Of a stretch of DNA of 45,896 nucleotides, positions 33,433 through 41,632 are shown piece after piece. The stretch is from Devosia sp. (GTDB lineage Bacteria; Pseudomonadota; Alphaproteobacteria; Rhizobiales; Devosiaceae): the NCBI RefSeq assembly GCF_028290625.1, contig NZ_JAQGJM010000017.1:1-45896 (forward strand). Reading direction: 5' to 3'. Each line of letters starts with the position of its first letter. Position 1 is the stretch's first letter. The position numbers were made by a program, and so were the translations under genes. The notes under the pieces were generated by a model. The model was given only the letters and a program-made list of their open reading frames with translations. It had not been told where the DNA came from and did no database searches.

Positions 33433-34206
33433 TCAGGCCTCCACCAGCCCCATCACTGCCGCCCGCAACCGTGCCAGATCCTCCGGCCGGCTCAATCGGT
33501 GGTCGCCATCGGGAATCAGCGTCAGCGTCACCGGGTCGTGCAAGATATGCGTCACCAGTTTGATCGCCGCCTCCTGCGGAACGTCGGGGTCCTGACCGCC
33601 CTGCAGGATGACGATCGGGCACCCCGTCTCGATCACCCCGCCGAACATCAGGTGCTGCTTGCCGTCCTCGATCAGTTTTCGCGTGATGCGATAAGGCGTT
33701 GTGGAATATTGCGAGGGCCGGTCCACGTAGCCCACATTGTGCAGAGACTCGTGCTGCTCCGGTGAAAACCCCGGCAGCATGCGCTCATGGGTCATGTCGA
33801 CGCCCGGCGCGATCAGCACCAGCCCCTTGGCGCGCTGCGTATTGCTCGCCAACATCGTCTTGACCAGCAGTAGCGCGATCCATCCGCCCATCGAGGAGCC
33901 GACAATGATCTGCGGGCCGGTCGTGGTCGCAAACACGGCCTGGGCCTCTTCCAGCCAGCGGCTGATGGTGCCCAATTCGAAATCGCCGCCCGAAACCCCG
34001 TGCGCCGAATAGTCGAACCGCGTAATCGCAAGACCCTTTTCGGCGCCCAGCGCGTCCAGCGCCATGGCCTTGGCGCCGACCATATCCGAGCGAAACCCGC
34101 CCAGCCAGAACAGTCCGGGCGAACCGCCGGCGCGCGTTTCCATGGCGATGGTGCGGGCTTCCGAACCCGTCCCGACCGTTAGTGTTCGGCTTTCCACGTT
34201 GGGCAT
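33433..34206 (-). CDS. Alpha/beta hydrolase
   Basis: A 257-residue hydrolase. The nucleophile elbow is G-S-S105-M-G-G, with the oxyanion region LFWLGGFRSDM, an Asp in LQGGQDPDVPQE and the His in PDGDHRLSRPEDL, so the catalytic triad is complete. There is no signal peptide. It resembles the ABHD10-like esterases/thioesterases that sit next to infC in Rhizobiales. It is divergent from infC here, and AGAGG precedes the ATG. Substrate unknown. Confidence 0.87.
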   Translation of the reverse strand: MPNVESRTLTVGTGSEARTIAMETRAGGSPGLFWLGGFRSDMVGAKAMALDALGAEKGLAITRFDYSAHGVSGGDFELGTISRWLEEAQAVFATTTGPQIIVGSSMGGWIALLLVKTMLASNTQRAKGLVLIAPGVDMTHERMLPGFSPEQHESLHNVGYVDRPSQYSTTPYRITRKLIEDGKQHLMFGGVIETGCPIVILQGGQDPDVPQEAAIKLVTHILHDPVTLTLIPDGDHRLSRPEDLARLRAAVMGLVEA

Positions 34207-34305
34207 AGGTCGCAGCCTCTTTCGATGTTATAAAGCCTAACCAGCAATGGTGGCCCGGCGCGGGCGCAAAGGCGCAACAGGTGGCATTTTGTGCGCGTTT
34301 GCCTG

Positions 34306-34335
34306 TTGACTTATGCCTGCGCTAACACGATTTTA
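34306..34335 (+). promoter_or_regulatory. Sigma-70 type promoter of infC
   Basis: TTGACT (34306-34311) followed after 17-18 bp by GATTTTAT, placed about 50 bp before the infC start. The -35 box is near consensus; the -10 is weak. Confidence 0.5.
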
Positions 34336-34380
34336 TGGCCGATTTCACCATTTGGTTTGTCAATACAAGGAACGTTTGCC

Positions 34381-34917
34381 ATTCGTCGTCCCATGAGACC
34401 AGTTGCGCCCCAGAAAGATGGGCCGCCCTCTAACGAAGATATCACCAGTGCCGATGTCCAGCTCATCGACGCTGAAGGCGAGAACCGCGGGATCGTCAAC
34501 ACCCGCATCGCGCTCGCAGAAGCCCAGGAACAGGGTTTGGACCTGGTCTTGATCTCTCCCAACGCCGTGCCGCCGGTCGCCAAGATGCTCGACCTCGGCC
34601 GCTTCAAGTACGCCGCGCAGAAAAAAGCTGCCGAGGCGCGCAAGAAGCAGAAGGTGATCGAGGTCAAGGAAGTCCAGCTCCGGCCCAATATCGATACCCA
34701 CGACTACGACACCAAGATGAAGGCGGTCGAGCGCTTCCTCGATGATGGCGATCGGGTCAAGATCACCATGCGCTTCCGTGGCCGCGAAATGGCGCACCAG
34801 GACATCGGCATGCTGCTGCTGATCAAGGTCAAGGACCAGTTCGAGCCCGTGGCCAAGGTCGAGTCGCAGCCGCGCTCGGAAGGCCGGCAGATGGTCATGG
34901 TGCTGGCGCCCAAATAA
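34381..34917 (+). CDS. infC: Translation initiation factor IF-3, probable AUU start
   Basis: Initiation factor of 178 residues that keeps the ribosomal subunits apart and checks the start codon. The N-terminal domain contains [20 protein letters not shown] and [15 protein letters not shown]; a basic linker ([12 protein letters not shown]) leads to the C-terminal domain with [21 protein letters not shown] place the start at ATT (34381), 9 bp after AAGGA; the protein then begins (I)[12 protein letters not shown], the rhizobial N-terminus. The ATG at 34393 is the alternative. In E. coli infC uses AUU so that IF-3 represses its own synthesis; the same control is likely. A terminator follows. Confidence 0.93.
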   Translation: MRRPMRPVAPQKDGPPSNEDITSADVQLIDAEGENRGIVNTRIALAEAQEQGLDLVLISPNAVPPVAKMLDLGRFKYAAQKKAAEARKKQKVIEVKEVQLRPNIDTHDYDTKMKAVERFLDDGDRVKITMRFRGREMAHQDIGMLLLIKVKDQFEPVAKVESQPRSEGRQMVMVLAPK

Positions 34918-34935
34918 GGGCCGCCGGATGAATTG

Positions 34936-34968
34936 AAAAAGGCAGGCCAAGCGGCCTGCCTTTTTGTT
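34936..34968. terminator. Bidirectional terminator between infC and rbsK
   Basis: Stem GGCAGGCC/GGCCTGCC (34941-34948 with 34953-34960), flanked by AAAAA and TTTTTGTT. It serves the convergent infC (forward) and rbsK (reverse) transcripts. Confidence 0.9.
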
Positions 34969-34994
34969 GAGCCAAGCTGGGCCGGCGGACTGTC

Positions 34995-35897
34995 TTATGC
35001 CAGAGACGCCATCGCCGCTTCTACCTCGGCGGCCAGCGGAATGGCCGGCTGCGCGCCGGGCTTGAGGCAGGCCAGACTCGCCGCCACGGCCGCCCGCTTC
35101 ATCGCCGCCTTGAGACCCAGCCCCGCATCCAGCCCGGCCGCCAGATAGCCGCAAAAGGTATCGCCGGCGCCCACGGTATCGATCGGCTTGATCGGCAGGG
35201 CATTGACGTGGAATAGCTCGCCCTCGGTGGCAGCCTTGGCGCCATCACCGCCCAGGGTCACGATGACGGTCTGGTTGTGCCGGGCGGACCAGTCCAGCAT
35301 CGCGGCGTCCAGCTCATCCATGCCGCGACCGCTCAGCAGTTGGAATTCGGTCTCGTTGGCAACCAGGATCGTCGCCTTGTGGGCCACGCTCGGCGTGCTG
35401 TCGAGATAGGGGGCAGTGTTGAGGATTGAGACGAGGCCGCGCTCGCGCGCCAGGTCCAGCGCCCGCTCGGTCGCCGCCTGCGGAATTTCCTGCTGCAACA
35501 TCACCACGCTCCCCGCCGCTAGCTCGCCCAATGCCCCCTCGGCATCGGCGGCCGTCACCGTGGCGTTGGCTCCCGGCAGCACGGCGATGCAGTTCTCGCC
35601 ATGGGCGTCCACGAAGATCATGGCAACCGCAGTAGCGCCGGGAACGCTTTTGAGCGCCGAAAGATCGACCCCTCCCGCACGCAGCAAGGCGGTTGCCTCT
35701 GCGGCGAACAGGTCGTCGCCGACTGCGCCCACATGCTTCACGTCCGACCCGGCCCGCCGCGCCGCCAATGCCTGGTTGGAACCCTTGCCGCCCGGTGCGG
35801 TAGCAAAGACCCCGCCCATGACGGTCTCGCCGGGCTTGGGCAGGCGAGGCACGGTGCCGATTTGGTCCAGGCCCGTGGAGCCGAAAACAGTGATCAT
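34995..35897 (-). CDS. rbsK: Ribokinase
   Basis: A 300-residue PfkB-family sugar kinase that phosphorylates ribose at O5. The N-terminal signature APGGKGSNQALAARRAG, the substrate Asp in STGLDQIG, and the ATP/anion-hole motif IDTVGAGDTFCG with catalytic Asp246 are all present. The ATG overlaps the stop of the upstream DUF1697 gene by 3 bp; a longer frame starting inside that gene is rejected. It is the last gene of nat-ydeI-like-DUF1697-rbsK. No ribose transporter is near, so the substrate may be salvaged ribose or another pentose. Confidence 0.9.
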   Translation of the reverse strand: MITVFGSTGLDQIGTVPRLPKPGETVMGGVFATAPGGKGSNQALAARRAGSDVKHVGAVGDDLFAAEATALLRAGGVDLSALKSVPGATAVAMIFVDAHGENCIAVLPGANATVTAADAEGALGELAAGSVVMLQQEIPQAATERALDLARERGLVSILNTAPYLDSTPSVAHKATILVANETEFQLLSGRGMDELDAAMLDWSARHNQTVIVTLGGDGAKAATEGELFHVNALPIKPIDTVGAGDTFCGYLAAGLDAGLGLKAAMKRAAVAASLACLKPGAQPAIPLAAEVEAAMASLA

Positions 35898-36415
35898 TTG
35901 GCCGCTTTCAAAACAGTGTTCCAGTTGCGCGACGTCCATAGCCGCTTCTTGCCGAAGTGCTTCCAGATGATGTCCATGCCCGATCCGAAGCGTCCGTCCG
36001 GTTTGCGGAACGCCAGGATGAACACTTCCGCATCGGTCAGCCTGACCACCTCGAAATCGCCCGCGACTGCGCAGGGCATCGGCAGGGATTTGGCGTTCAA
36101 GTCATCGACGAAGGTGACATAGAGCTTGGTGTTATCGTCTTCGACGCGTCCTGCAAAGGGATCGAGCGCCACCAGTGCGCGCAATTGCTCCTGGCTGCGC
36201 AGCACGGTGCCGATATCGAAGCCAAATTGCTTTTCGAGCCCGGTCTCGATAGCCCGTGCATCCACATCATCGGCATCGAACAGCACATTGCCGCTGGCCA
36301 GCAGCGTCTTGACGTTGTCGAACCCCATCGCCTTGAACGCCGCCAGCAGGTCGGCGCTCTTGACCTGGCGCTTGCCCAGATTGACCCCGCGCAGAAACGC
36401 CGCATAGCGCGTCAC
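35894..36415 (-). CDS. DUF1697 family protein
   Basis: A 173-residue protein with the family's opening MTRYAAFLRGVNLGKRQVKS and TLLASGNVLFDA, then FVDDLNAKSL and a C-terminal RNWNTVLKA. The family is widespread in bacteria and its biochemical role is unknown. The start is GTG at 36415, overlapping the previous stop (GTGA); it also overlaps rbsK by 4 bp. Operon position is the only clue to function. Confidence 0.9.
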   Translation of the reverse strand: MTRYAAFLRGVNLGKRQVKSADLLAAFKAMGFDNVKTLLASGNVLFDADDVDARAIETGLEKQFGFDIGTVLRSQEQLRALVALDPFAGRVEDDNTKLYVTFVDDLNAKSLPMPCAVAGDFEVVRLTDAEVFILAFRKPDGRFGSGMDIIWKHFGKKRLWTSRNWNTVLKAAK

Positions 36416-37017
36416 GGTTTGGCTGCCCTGCCCTGCGGGTGGATGGTCTCGCCCTTGGCCAGCATCTCCACGAAGGTCTTGATCTTCTTTTCGCGACCGG
36501 CGGGAGTTTTGAGCGCATTGACCCGAAAGATCAGCGCAAAGCGGTTCTGGCTGGTCAGGGTCTGGTACATGGCCATTGCCTTCGGCTCGGCCCCGATGGC
36601 CGCCATCAGGTCCTCGGGCGCCGCCATGTCCTTGGTGCGGTAGGCAGCGTCCCAGCGGCCGTCAGCCTTGGCCTTTTCGACATCCTTGAGACCGTGCTCG
36701 GTCATCCGCCCCTCGGCGACGAGGCGCGCGACGTTGTCGCGATTGATCTGGCTCCACACGCTCTTGCTCTTGCGCAAAGTATAGCGCTGCAGGAACGAGA
36801 CCTCGTCATAGGACTTGCGGATGGCGTCGATCCAGCCCCAGCACAGGGCCACGTCGATGGCTTCAACCGGCGTGATCGAGGGCGTACCGGACGCCTTCTT
36901 GAAGATTCGGATCCACACTTCGGGCTCGCTGGCGTGATGCCGCTTCAGCCAGGCCTCGAAGGCCGCCTGGTCGGCGAATTCATGCACCCGGCTGGGATCG
37001 ACGATGACGGGCGCCAT
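36412..37017 (-). CDS. YdeI/OmpD-associated (bacteriocin-protection) family protein
   Basis: A 201-residue protein of the YdeI family: HEFADQAAFEAWLKRHHASE at the N-terminus, then CWGWIDAIRKSYDEVSFLQR, RKSKSVWSQINRDNVARL and the basic C-terminal AGREKKIKTFVEMLAKGE. The central W-G-W-I-D block is the family hallmark. Some members are linked to resistance to cationic peptides, but no mechanism is settled. No signal peptide. The ATG overlaps the nat stop by one base (TAATG). Confidence 0.88.
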   Translation of the reverse strand: MAPVIVDPSRVHEFADQAAFEAWLKRHHASEPEVWIRIFKKASGTPSITPVEAIDVALCWGWIDAIRKSYDEVSFLQRYTLRKSKSVWSQINRDNVARLVAEGRMTEHGLKDVEKAKADGRWDAAYRTKDMAAPEDLMAAIGAEPKAMAMYQTLTSQNRFALIFRVNALKTPAGREKKIKTFVEMLAKGETIHPQGRAAKP

Positions 37018-37853
37018 TACTCGGCCTTCGGCGCTTGGTCGATGATGCGCTGCAGCACCGGGTCCAGCAGTTCCGCCGGCGGCAGCACGCCGATGCCGAA
37101 TACACTCACCAAGGCGTCGCGCATGGCCTCGACGGTGCCCAGAACCTCGACCAGATCGGGTTCGCCCGCCACACGAACCGTGAGCCGGTTCCCGCCCAGC
37201 GTGATCCGGCGCCCGCTCGGCGACAGCGCCATGCCCAGGTCGCGGACAAATTTGGAGCCGGGATCGGTAGATACGAACAGGTTGGGCGCCTCGTAATCGG
37301 CTTCCTGCTGCTCGGCCAGCGTGAACACGTAGAGGGTGCGCCAATGCTCGCCGAGCTGCACCTGCAGGTGCCAGTCGGGATCACCGCCGGTCAGCCGGTA
37401 GGTTTCATGCGGCGTCGGTTGCTCGATATCGGCGCGCAGCTTCATCGGCGCCGTCAGCCCCAGGCCACCAAAGCCCACATCGGCAATATAGGTCGTGCCC
37501 GCGATATCGACGGCCAGCACCATATGGGTGGGCGGCCGATCGATCGCCTCGGCATCGGCCCATACCACGCGCGCTGCCAGCCCCCGCACGGTGAAGTCGA
37601 GCTCCTGCAGCACTGCCATCAGCAGCGTGTTGTGTTCGAAACAATAGCCGCCGCGCCGTTCGGCCAGCAGTTTCTGCTCCAGGCTCTCCTGGTCCAGCAG
37701 CACCGGCAGGCCCAGCAGCGGATTGAGATTTTCGAACGGAATGGTGGCGGGGTGCAGGGCGTGGATCAATTCCAGCGTCGCCAGGTTCGGCGCGATCGAG
37801 CCCGCAAAGCCGATGCGCTCGAAATAAGCGTTGAGATTGACCTTCCGACTCAT
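37017..37853 (-). CDS. nat: Arylamine N-acetyltransferase
   Basis: A 278-residue cytoplasmic enzyme that moves acetyl from acetyl-CoA to arylamines and hydrazines. The catalytic triad is visible: C71 in RRGGYCFEHN, H110 in THMVLAVD and D125 in IADVGFGG. The N-terminal MSRKVNLNAYFERIGFAGS and PFENLNPLLG are standard. I prefer the ATG at 37853 (GGGTGG upstream) to one 12 codons earlier, which adds a basic tail absent from the family. It heads the reverse-strand operon ending in rbsK. Confidence 0.93.
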   Translation of the reverse strand: MSRKVNLNAYFERIGFAGSIAPNLATLELIHALHPATIPFENLNPLLGLPVLLDQESLEQKLLAERRGGYCFEHNTLLMAVLQELDFTVRGLAARVVWADAEAIDRPPTHMVLAVDIAGTTYIADVGFGGLGLTAPMKLRADIEQPTPHETYRLTGGDPDWHLQVQLGEHWRTLYVFTLAEQQEADYEAPNLFVSTDPGSKFVRDLGMALSPSGRRITLGGNRLTVRVAGEPDLVEVLGTVEAMRDALVSVFGIGVLPPAELLDPVLQRIIDQAPKAE

Positions 37854-37952
37854 CGACCACCCTTGTCGTTGTTTTCGATTGCGCCGCAATATGCTGCAAG
37901 CCGACCGGCTTTGTCACGTCGGGGCGCGCATTTTGGATCAAGGGAAATCACC

Positions 37953-38468
37953 ATGGGCATGTTCGACTGGCTAACCGGCAGCAAATCTGCCCCCGACGGC
38001 GTGGCGCGGCAGCCCGCATCGGCGCTGCGCCAGCAGCTGCTGGCGATCAACCGCGATACCGCGCCTTTCATCATTCGTGACGGCGCGCCGGAACGCTGTG
38101 ATCTCGTTGCCGAATGGAAGATTGTCGATGCCCGCTGGTATGAGATTTTCGCCAAGGCCGGGCTCGAAAAGACCTTCAAGGTGCTGATGAAGTTCGACGA
38201 GGCCAGTGGCGAAGTTCGCTCGGTGGACCAGGAATGGACCGTGGAATGGCGCGCCGGCGTGCCCAATCTCGCTCTCGCCGTCTCCAGCTTCCGTGGCCAA
38301 AAAAAGGAATTCAGCTTCGGCACCGCCTTCGCCTTCAAGGAAGACGACCTGTCCTTCGGCAAGGTCTACGAATACCGCTTCAAGACCAGCGAAATCAAAG
38401 ACCCCCTGGTTGCCACCGCCCAGGCCGCCGGCTGGGGCTGGAAGGGCGTGGCCTTCGGCAAGCTGTGA
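37953..38468 (+). CDS. Hypothetical protein, 171 residues
   Basis: Soluble-looking protein beginning MGMFDWLTGSKSAPDGVARQ with AGGGA 8 bp upstream. The middle shows FIIRDGAPERCDLVAEWKIV and DQEWTVEWRAGVPNL, rich in Trp, and a C-terminal Gly/Trp patch (AAGWGWKGVAFG). One cysteine, no signal peptide, no membrane segment. I do not recognise a named family; the W-rich beta-strand pattern suggests a small beta fold. It stands alone between the divergent nat operon and the brnTA pair. Confidence 0.75.
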   Translation: MGMFDWLTGSKSAPDGVARQPASALRQQLLAINRDTAPFIIRDGAPERCDLVAEWKIVDARWYEIFAKAGLEKTFKVLMKFDEASGEVRSVDQEWTVEWRAGVPNLALAVSSFRGQKKEFSFGTAFAFKEDDLSFGKVYEYRFKTSEIKDPLVATAQAAGWGWKGVAFGKL

Positions 38469-38473
38469 GGGAC

Positions 38474-38502
38474 TTGAATGGAACTTCATTTGTAGTTACA
38501 TT
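38474..38502 (+). promoter_or_regulatory. Promoter candidate of brnT-brnA
   Basis: TTGAAT (38474-38479) and TACATT (38497-38502) with a 17-bp spacer. The -10 ends only 3 bp before the brnT ATG, so the transcript would have almost no leader. There is no Shine-Dalgarno, in agreement. Confidence 0.45.
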
Positions 38503-38505
38503 GCG

Positions 38506-38793
38506 ATGAGTTTCGAGTGGGACGAGGACAAGAACCGCGTCAATCTGCTCAAGCACGGCATCAGCTTCGAAGAGGCCGAACTGATCTTCCAGGGCCCGAT
38601 ATTTTCGCGCCCTGACGTTCGCTTCGACTACGGCGAGGTGCGGATCCTGAGCATTGGGTTGATTCGTGAAATCGTGGCTGTGGCGTTGGTTCATACCGAC
38701 CGCGATGGCACGGTTCGCCTCATCTCCGCCCGGCTTGCCAATCGGCAGGAAAGGAAGGCCTATCATGAGCATTTCGGAGAAGCGTCTGGCTGA
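38506..38793 (+). CDS. brnT: BrnT family ribonuclease toxin
   Basis: A 95-residue RelE-fold toxin that cuts RNA and halts translation; neutralised by BrnA. The N-terminus MSFEWDEDKNRVNLLKHGIS and FEEAELIF are the family signature; the C-terminal RLISARLANRQERKAYHEHF carries the conserved R-A-R-E-x4-Y pattern seen in BrnT. The ATG lacks a Shine-Dalgarno; the promoter -10 is only 3 bp away. It overlaps brnA by 29 bp. Confidence 0.92.
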   Translation: MSFEWDEDKNRVNLLKHGISFEEAELIFQGPIFSRPDVRFDYGEVRILSIGLIREIVAVALVHTDRDGTVRLISARLANRQERKAYHEHFGEASG

Positions 38794-39013
38794 GCTGGCG
38801 GCGCGAGGCGACAACAAGATCGACTATAGCGACATCCCCGAACTCAACGACGAGTTCTGGGCCAATGCCAAACTGGTCGAGCCCGAGGGCACCCAGCAGG
38901 TCACATTGCGCGTCAAGAAATCGGTGCTCGATGCCTATAAGGCCACTGGCAAGGGTTACCAAACCCGAATGAATGCCGTTCTGGAGTCCTTTGCGCGGAC
39001 ATTGCGCAAGTAG
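38765..39013 (+). CDS. brnA: BrnA family antitoxin
   Basis: An 82-residue antitoxin paired with BrnT. The N-terminal half, ending in IPELNDEFWANAKLVEP, is the toxin-binding part; the C-terminal ribbon-helix-helix, QQVTLRVKKSVLDAYKATGK, then GYQTRMNAVLESFAR, binds the operon promoter. The start lies 29 bp inside brnT with AGGAAAGG upstream, a better ribosome site than that of the toxin, as expected if antitoxin must be in excess. Convergent with irr. Confidence 0.92.
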   Translation: MSISEKRLAELAARGDNKIDYSDIPELNDEFWANAKLVEPEGTQQVTLRVKKSVLDAYKATGKGYQTRMNAVLESFARTLRK

Positions 39014-39018
39014 AGCCC

Positions 39019-39465
39019 TCAGCCCTGCTGCTTGCGCACCCGGATGACCACGTCCACATGACTCATCACCATGCCGTGCGGCACTTCGGGCAGGGTCTTG
39101 AATTCCACGGCCGTGGCCGGAATGTCGATCATCCGCTGTTCGTCTTCGACGTAGAAGTGGTGGTGATCGGACGTGTCGGTATCGAAATAGGAGCGCGAGG
39201 CATCGACCGCGACTTCGCGCAGCAGGCCCGCTTCGTGGAACTGGTGCAGTGTGTTGTAGATCGTCGCCAGCGAAACATTGACGCTGGCCTCGTTGGCCTC
39301 GCCATGCAGTTGCTCGGCGCTGACATGGCGATGCGGGCCGCCGAACAGCAATTCGGCCAAAGCGACGCGCTGGCGCGTGGGGCGCAGGCCCGCCATCCGC
39401 AACACCGCCGTGAGGCATGGCTTGCGCGAAGGAAGGGTGCGGACGGTCTGGTTGCGATCTGGCAT
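39019..39465 (-). CDS. irr: Iron response regulator Irr (Fur family)
   Basis: A 148-residue Fur-family regulator that controls iron and heme genes in Rhizobiales by sensing heme. The DNA-binding part has [17 protein letters not shown] and [18 protein letters not shown]. The Irr hallmark H101-H102-H103 ([10 protein letters not shown]) is present and marks Irr apart from Fur. The N-terminal Cys-Pro heme motif of Bradyrhizobium Irr is absent (KPCLTA here), as in Rhizobium and Brucella. It is divergent from fabA-fabB, the normal rhizobial arrangement. Confidence 0.93.
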   Translation of the reverse strand: MPDRNQTVRTLPSRKPCLTAVLRMAGLRPTRQRVALAELLFGGPHRHVSAEQLHGEANEASVNVSLATIYNTLHQFHEAGLLREVAVDASRSYFDTDTSDHHHFYVEDEQRMIDIPATAVEFKTLPEVPHGMVMSHVDVVIRVRKQQG

Positions 39466-39506
39466 TGGGTCCTTTGGAACACGAAAAGGGCCGGAAACAA
39501 GCCTTC

Positions 39507-39535
39507 CTTATAGCCACGCAACCCCCTTGGCACAA
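39507..39535 (-). promoter_or_regulatory. Sigma-70 type promoter of irr
   Basis: On the reverse strand TTGTGC (39530-39535) and TATAAG (39507-39512) with exactly 17 bp between. Transcription would start near 39500, about 35 bp before the irr ATG. Confidence 0.6.
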
Positions 39536-39590
39536 GCGGCGCGGCGCCCATGGCTGTCGCCAACTGGTCCTAAGGCTGAGGCGGGCTTAC

Positions 39591-39619
39591 TTGACCCCTT
39601 TGCCGCACCCCTCTACTAG
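39591..39619 (+). promoter_or_regulatory. Sigma-70 type promoter of fabA-fabB
   Basis: TTGACC (39591-39596) and TACTAG (39614-39619) with a 17-bp spacer; start near 39626 gives a short leader to the fabA ATG at 39648. I see no Irr box (ICE-like) in the gap between the two divergent promoters. Confidence 0.65.
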
Positions 39620-39647
39620 GGTCGGCAGGGTTAATCGGGAGCTTTGG

Positions 39648-40187
39648 ATGGCGGACCGCGCGAACGCATTTGGGTACGAAGAGCTGCTGGCACATGGTCG
39701 CGGCGAACTACCCGGCCAGATGGATGCTCGCTTGCCTGCACCGCCCATGTTGATGTTCGATCGCATTACCCGCATCGACGACAATGGCGGCGCCTACGGC
39801 AAGGGCCAGGTGCGAGCCGAACTCGACGTCAATCCGGACCTCTGGTTCTTCAAGTGCCATTTCATCGGCGATCCGGTCATGCCGGGCTGCCTGGGCCTCG
39901 ACGCGCTCTGGCAAATGACCGGGTTTTTCCTGGGCTGGACCGGCTCGCCAGGCCGGGGCCGGGCGCTGGGTGGTGAAATTAAATTGACCGGCCAAGTTAC
40001 AACCGATGTTGCGGTTGTCGAATACGGTATCGATATCAAGCGGGTCATGCGCTCGCGGCTTACCCTCGGCATCGCGGATGGCTGGGTCAAGGCGGACGAC
40101 AAGTTGATCTATGAGGCCAAGGATCTTCGCGTTGGCCTGTTCACCGATAGCCAGCTGCATGATCAAAAAGCTGCAAAGTCGGCATAA
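39648..40187 (+). CDS. fabA: 3-hydroxydecanoyl-ACP dehydratase/isomerase FabA
   Basis: A 179-residue enzyme that dehydrates 3-hydroxydecanoyl-ACP and isomerises the product, starting anaerobic unsaturated fatty acid synthesis. The hot-dog fold's catalytic residues are H71 ([14 protein letters not shown]) and D85 (LGLDALWQM). The C-terminal [16 protein letters not shown] is standard. A longer in-frame start at 39417 lies inside irr and is rejected. It is followed 51 bp later by fabB. Confidence 0.96.
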   Translation: MADRANAFGYEELLAHGRGELPGQMDARLPAPPMLMFDRITRIDDNGGAYGKGQVRAELDVNPDLWFFKCHFIGDPVMPGCLGLDALWQMTGFFLGWTGSPGRGRALGGEIKLTGQVTTDVAVVEYGIDIKRVMRSRLTLGIADGWVKADDKLIYEAKDLRVGLFTDSQLHDQKAAKSA

Positions 40188-40238
40188 CATCGAGTGCCCG
40201 GCAAACGGGCACCAATCAAGCAGGAGCGTGGCAAGCAG

Positions 40239-41465
40239 ATGAGACGGGTTGTCGTCACCGGCATGGGTATCATTTCCTCGATCGGCAATACGATCGCCGA
40301 GGTGATCGCGAGCCTGCGCAGCGCCAAGCCAGGCATTATCGCTGCGCCCGATTACATCGAACTGGGCTTTCGCAGCCAGGTTCATGGCGACCCCCAGCTC
40401 GATCCTTTCGCCATTCTTGATCGGCGCGTCACCCGTTTCATGGGCAAGGGCGCGGCCTGGAATTACCTGGCCATGCAGCAGGCGATTGCCGATGCGGGCC
40501 TGGAAACCAGCGATGTTTCCAATCCACGCACCGGCATCGTCATGGGCTCGGGCGGCACCTCGACCCGCACCATTGTGGAAGCCGCCGATATCACCCGCGA
40601 AAAGAAAAGCCCCAAGCGCATCGGCCCGCTGGCCGTTCCCAAGGCGATGGGCTCGACGGCTTCGGCGACGCTGGCCACCGCGTTCGGCATCAAGGGCATC
40701 AACTATTCCATCTCCGCCGCCTGCGCGACCTCCAAGCATTGCATCGGCAATGCCTATGAGCAGATCATGATGGGCAAGCAGGACGTGGTCTTTGCGGGCG
40801 GCCATGAGGATCTCGACTGGACGCTGAGCGACCTGTTCGACGCCATGGGCGCCATGTCCTCGGACTTCAACGCTACCCCGGCTCGCGCCTCGCGCGCCTA
40901 TGACCGCGACCGCGATGGCTTCGTCATCTCCGGTGGCGCCGGTGTGCTGGTGCTCGAGGAGCTGGAGCATGCCAAGGCGCGCGGCGCCACCATCCACGCC
41001 GAAGTCATCGGCTATGGGGCCACCTCAGATGGTCAGGACATGGTTGCGCCCTCAGGGGAGGGGGCCGAACGCTGCATGCGCATGGCGCTGGAAAACGTCA
41101 AACAGAAGATCGACTACATCAATCCCCATGCCACCTCGACCCCGGTGGGCGACCTCAAGGAAATGGACGCCATCCGCGCCCTGTTCGGCAGTGGCGACAA
41201 GTGCCCGCCGATTTCGGCAACCAAGTCGCTGACCGGCCACTCGCAGGGCGCCACCGGCGTGCACGAATCGATCTATTCGATCCTGATGATGAAGGAGCGG
41301 TTCATCTGCGAAAGCGCCAATATCGAAAACCTCGATCCGGCCTTCGAAGACATGCCGATCCTGCGCCAGCGCCGCGACAATGTGGACCTGGGCGTGGTGC
41401 TGTCCAATTCGTTCGGGTTTGGCGGGACGAACGCCGCTTTGGTGTTCAAGCATCCGGACGCTTAG
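40239..41465 (+). CDS. fabB: 3-oxoacyl-ACP synthase I, FabB
   Basis: A 408-residue condensing enzyme that elongates the cis-3-decenoyl-ACP made by FabA. The Cys-His-His triad is intact: C162 in [11 protein letters not shown]297 in [11 protein letters not shown] and H334 in [12 protein letters not shown]. The start [16 protein letters not shown] is the usual one, with GGAG 12 bp upstream. In many rhizobia fabI follows; here a family A repeat and a convergent gene come next, so fabI is missing from this site. Confidence 0.96.
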   Translation: MRRVVVTGMGIISSIGNTIAEVIASLRSAKPGIIAAPDYIELGFRSQVHGDPQLDPFAILDRRVTRFMGKGAAWNYLAMQQAIADAGLETSDVSNPRTGIVMGSGGTSTRTIVEAADITREKKSPKRIGPLAVPKAMGSTASATLATAFGIKGINYSISAACATSKHCIGNAYEQIMMGKQDVVFAGGHEDLDWTLSDLFDAMGAMSSDFNATPARASRAYDRDRDGFVISGGAGVLVLEELEHAKARGATIHAEVIGYGATSDGQDMVAPSGEGAERCMRMALENVKQKIDYINPHATSTPVGDLKEMDAIRALFGSGDKCPPISATKSLTGHSQGATGVHESIYSILMMKERFICESANIENLDPAFEDMPILRQRRDNVDLGVVLSNSFGFGGTNAALVFKHPDA

Positions 41466-41514
41466 GCGCGGGCTTCGCTAGCGGCCTACGCATTGATCCA
41501 TCCCACCCACCGGT

Positions 41515-41593
41515 CTTCCCGCGGACTTGATCCGCGGGCCTTTCGCCGCTCACGCCATGTTGGGAATGGCCCGCGGATCAAGTCCGCGGGAAG
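41515..41593. repeat. Palindromic double-hairpin repeat, family A copy 5
   Basis: Both stems are CCCGCGGA/TCCGCGGG, the consensus form. It lies between the convergent fabB and MoeB-like genes and probably acts as the boundary between them. Confidence 0.92.
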
Positions 41594-41632
41594 GCGGTGG
41601 GTGGGGGCAACCACCGTGCTAAGCACCGAACC

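Noticed and set aside
2573..41593. Dispersed repeats considered as a CRISPR array
   Set aside because: Copies are kilobases apart, self-complementary and not separated by uniform spacers; no cas genes are present.
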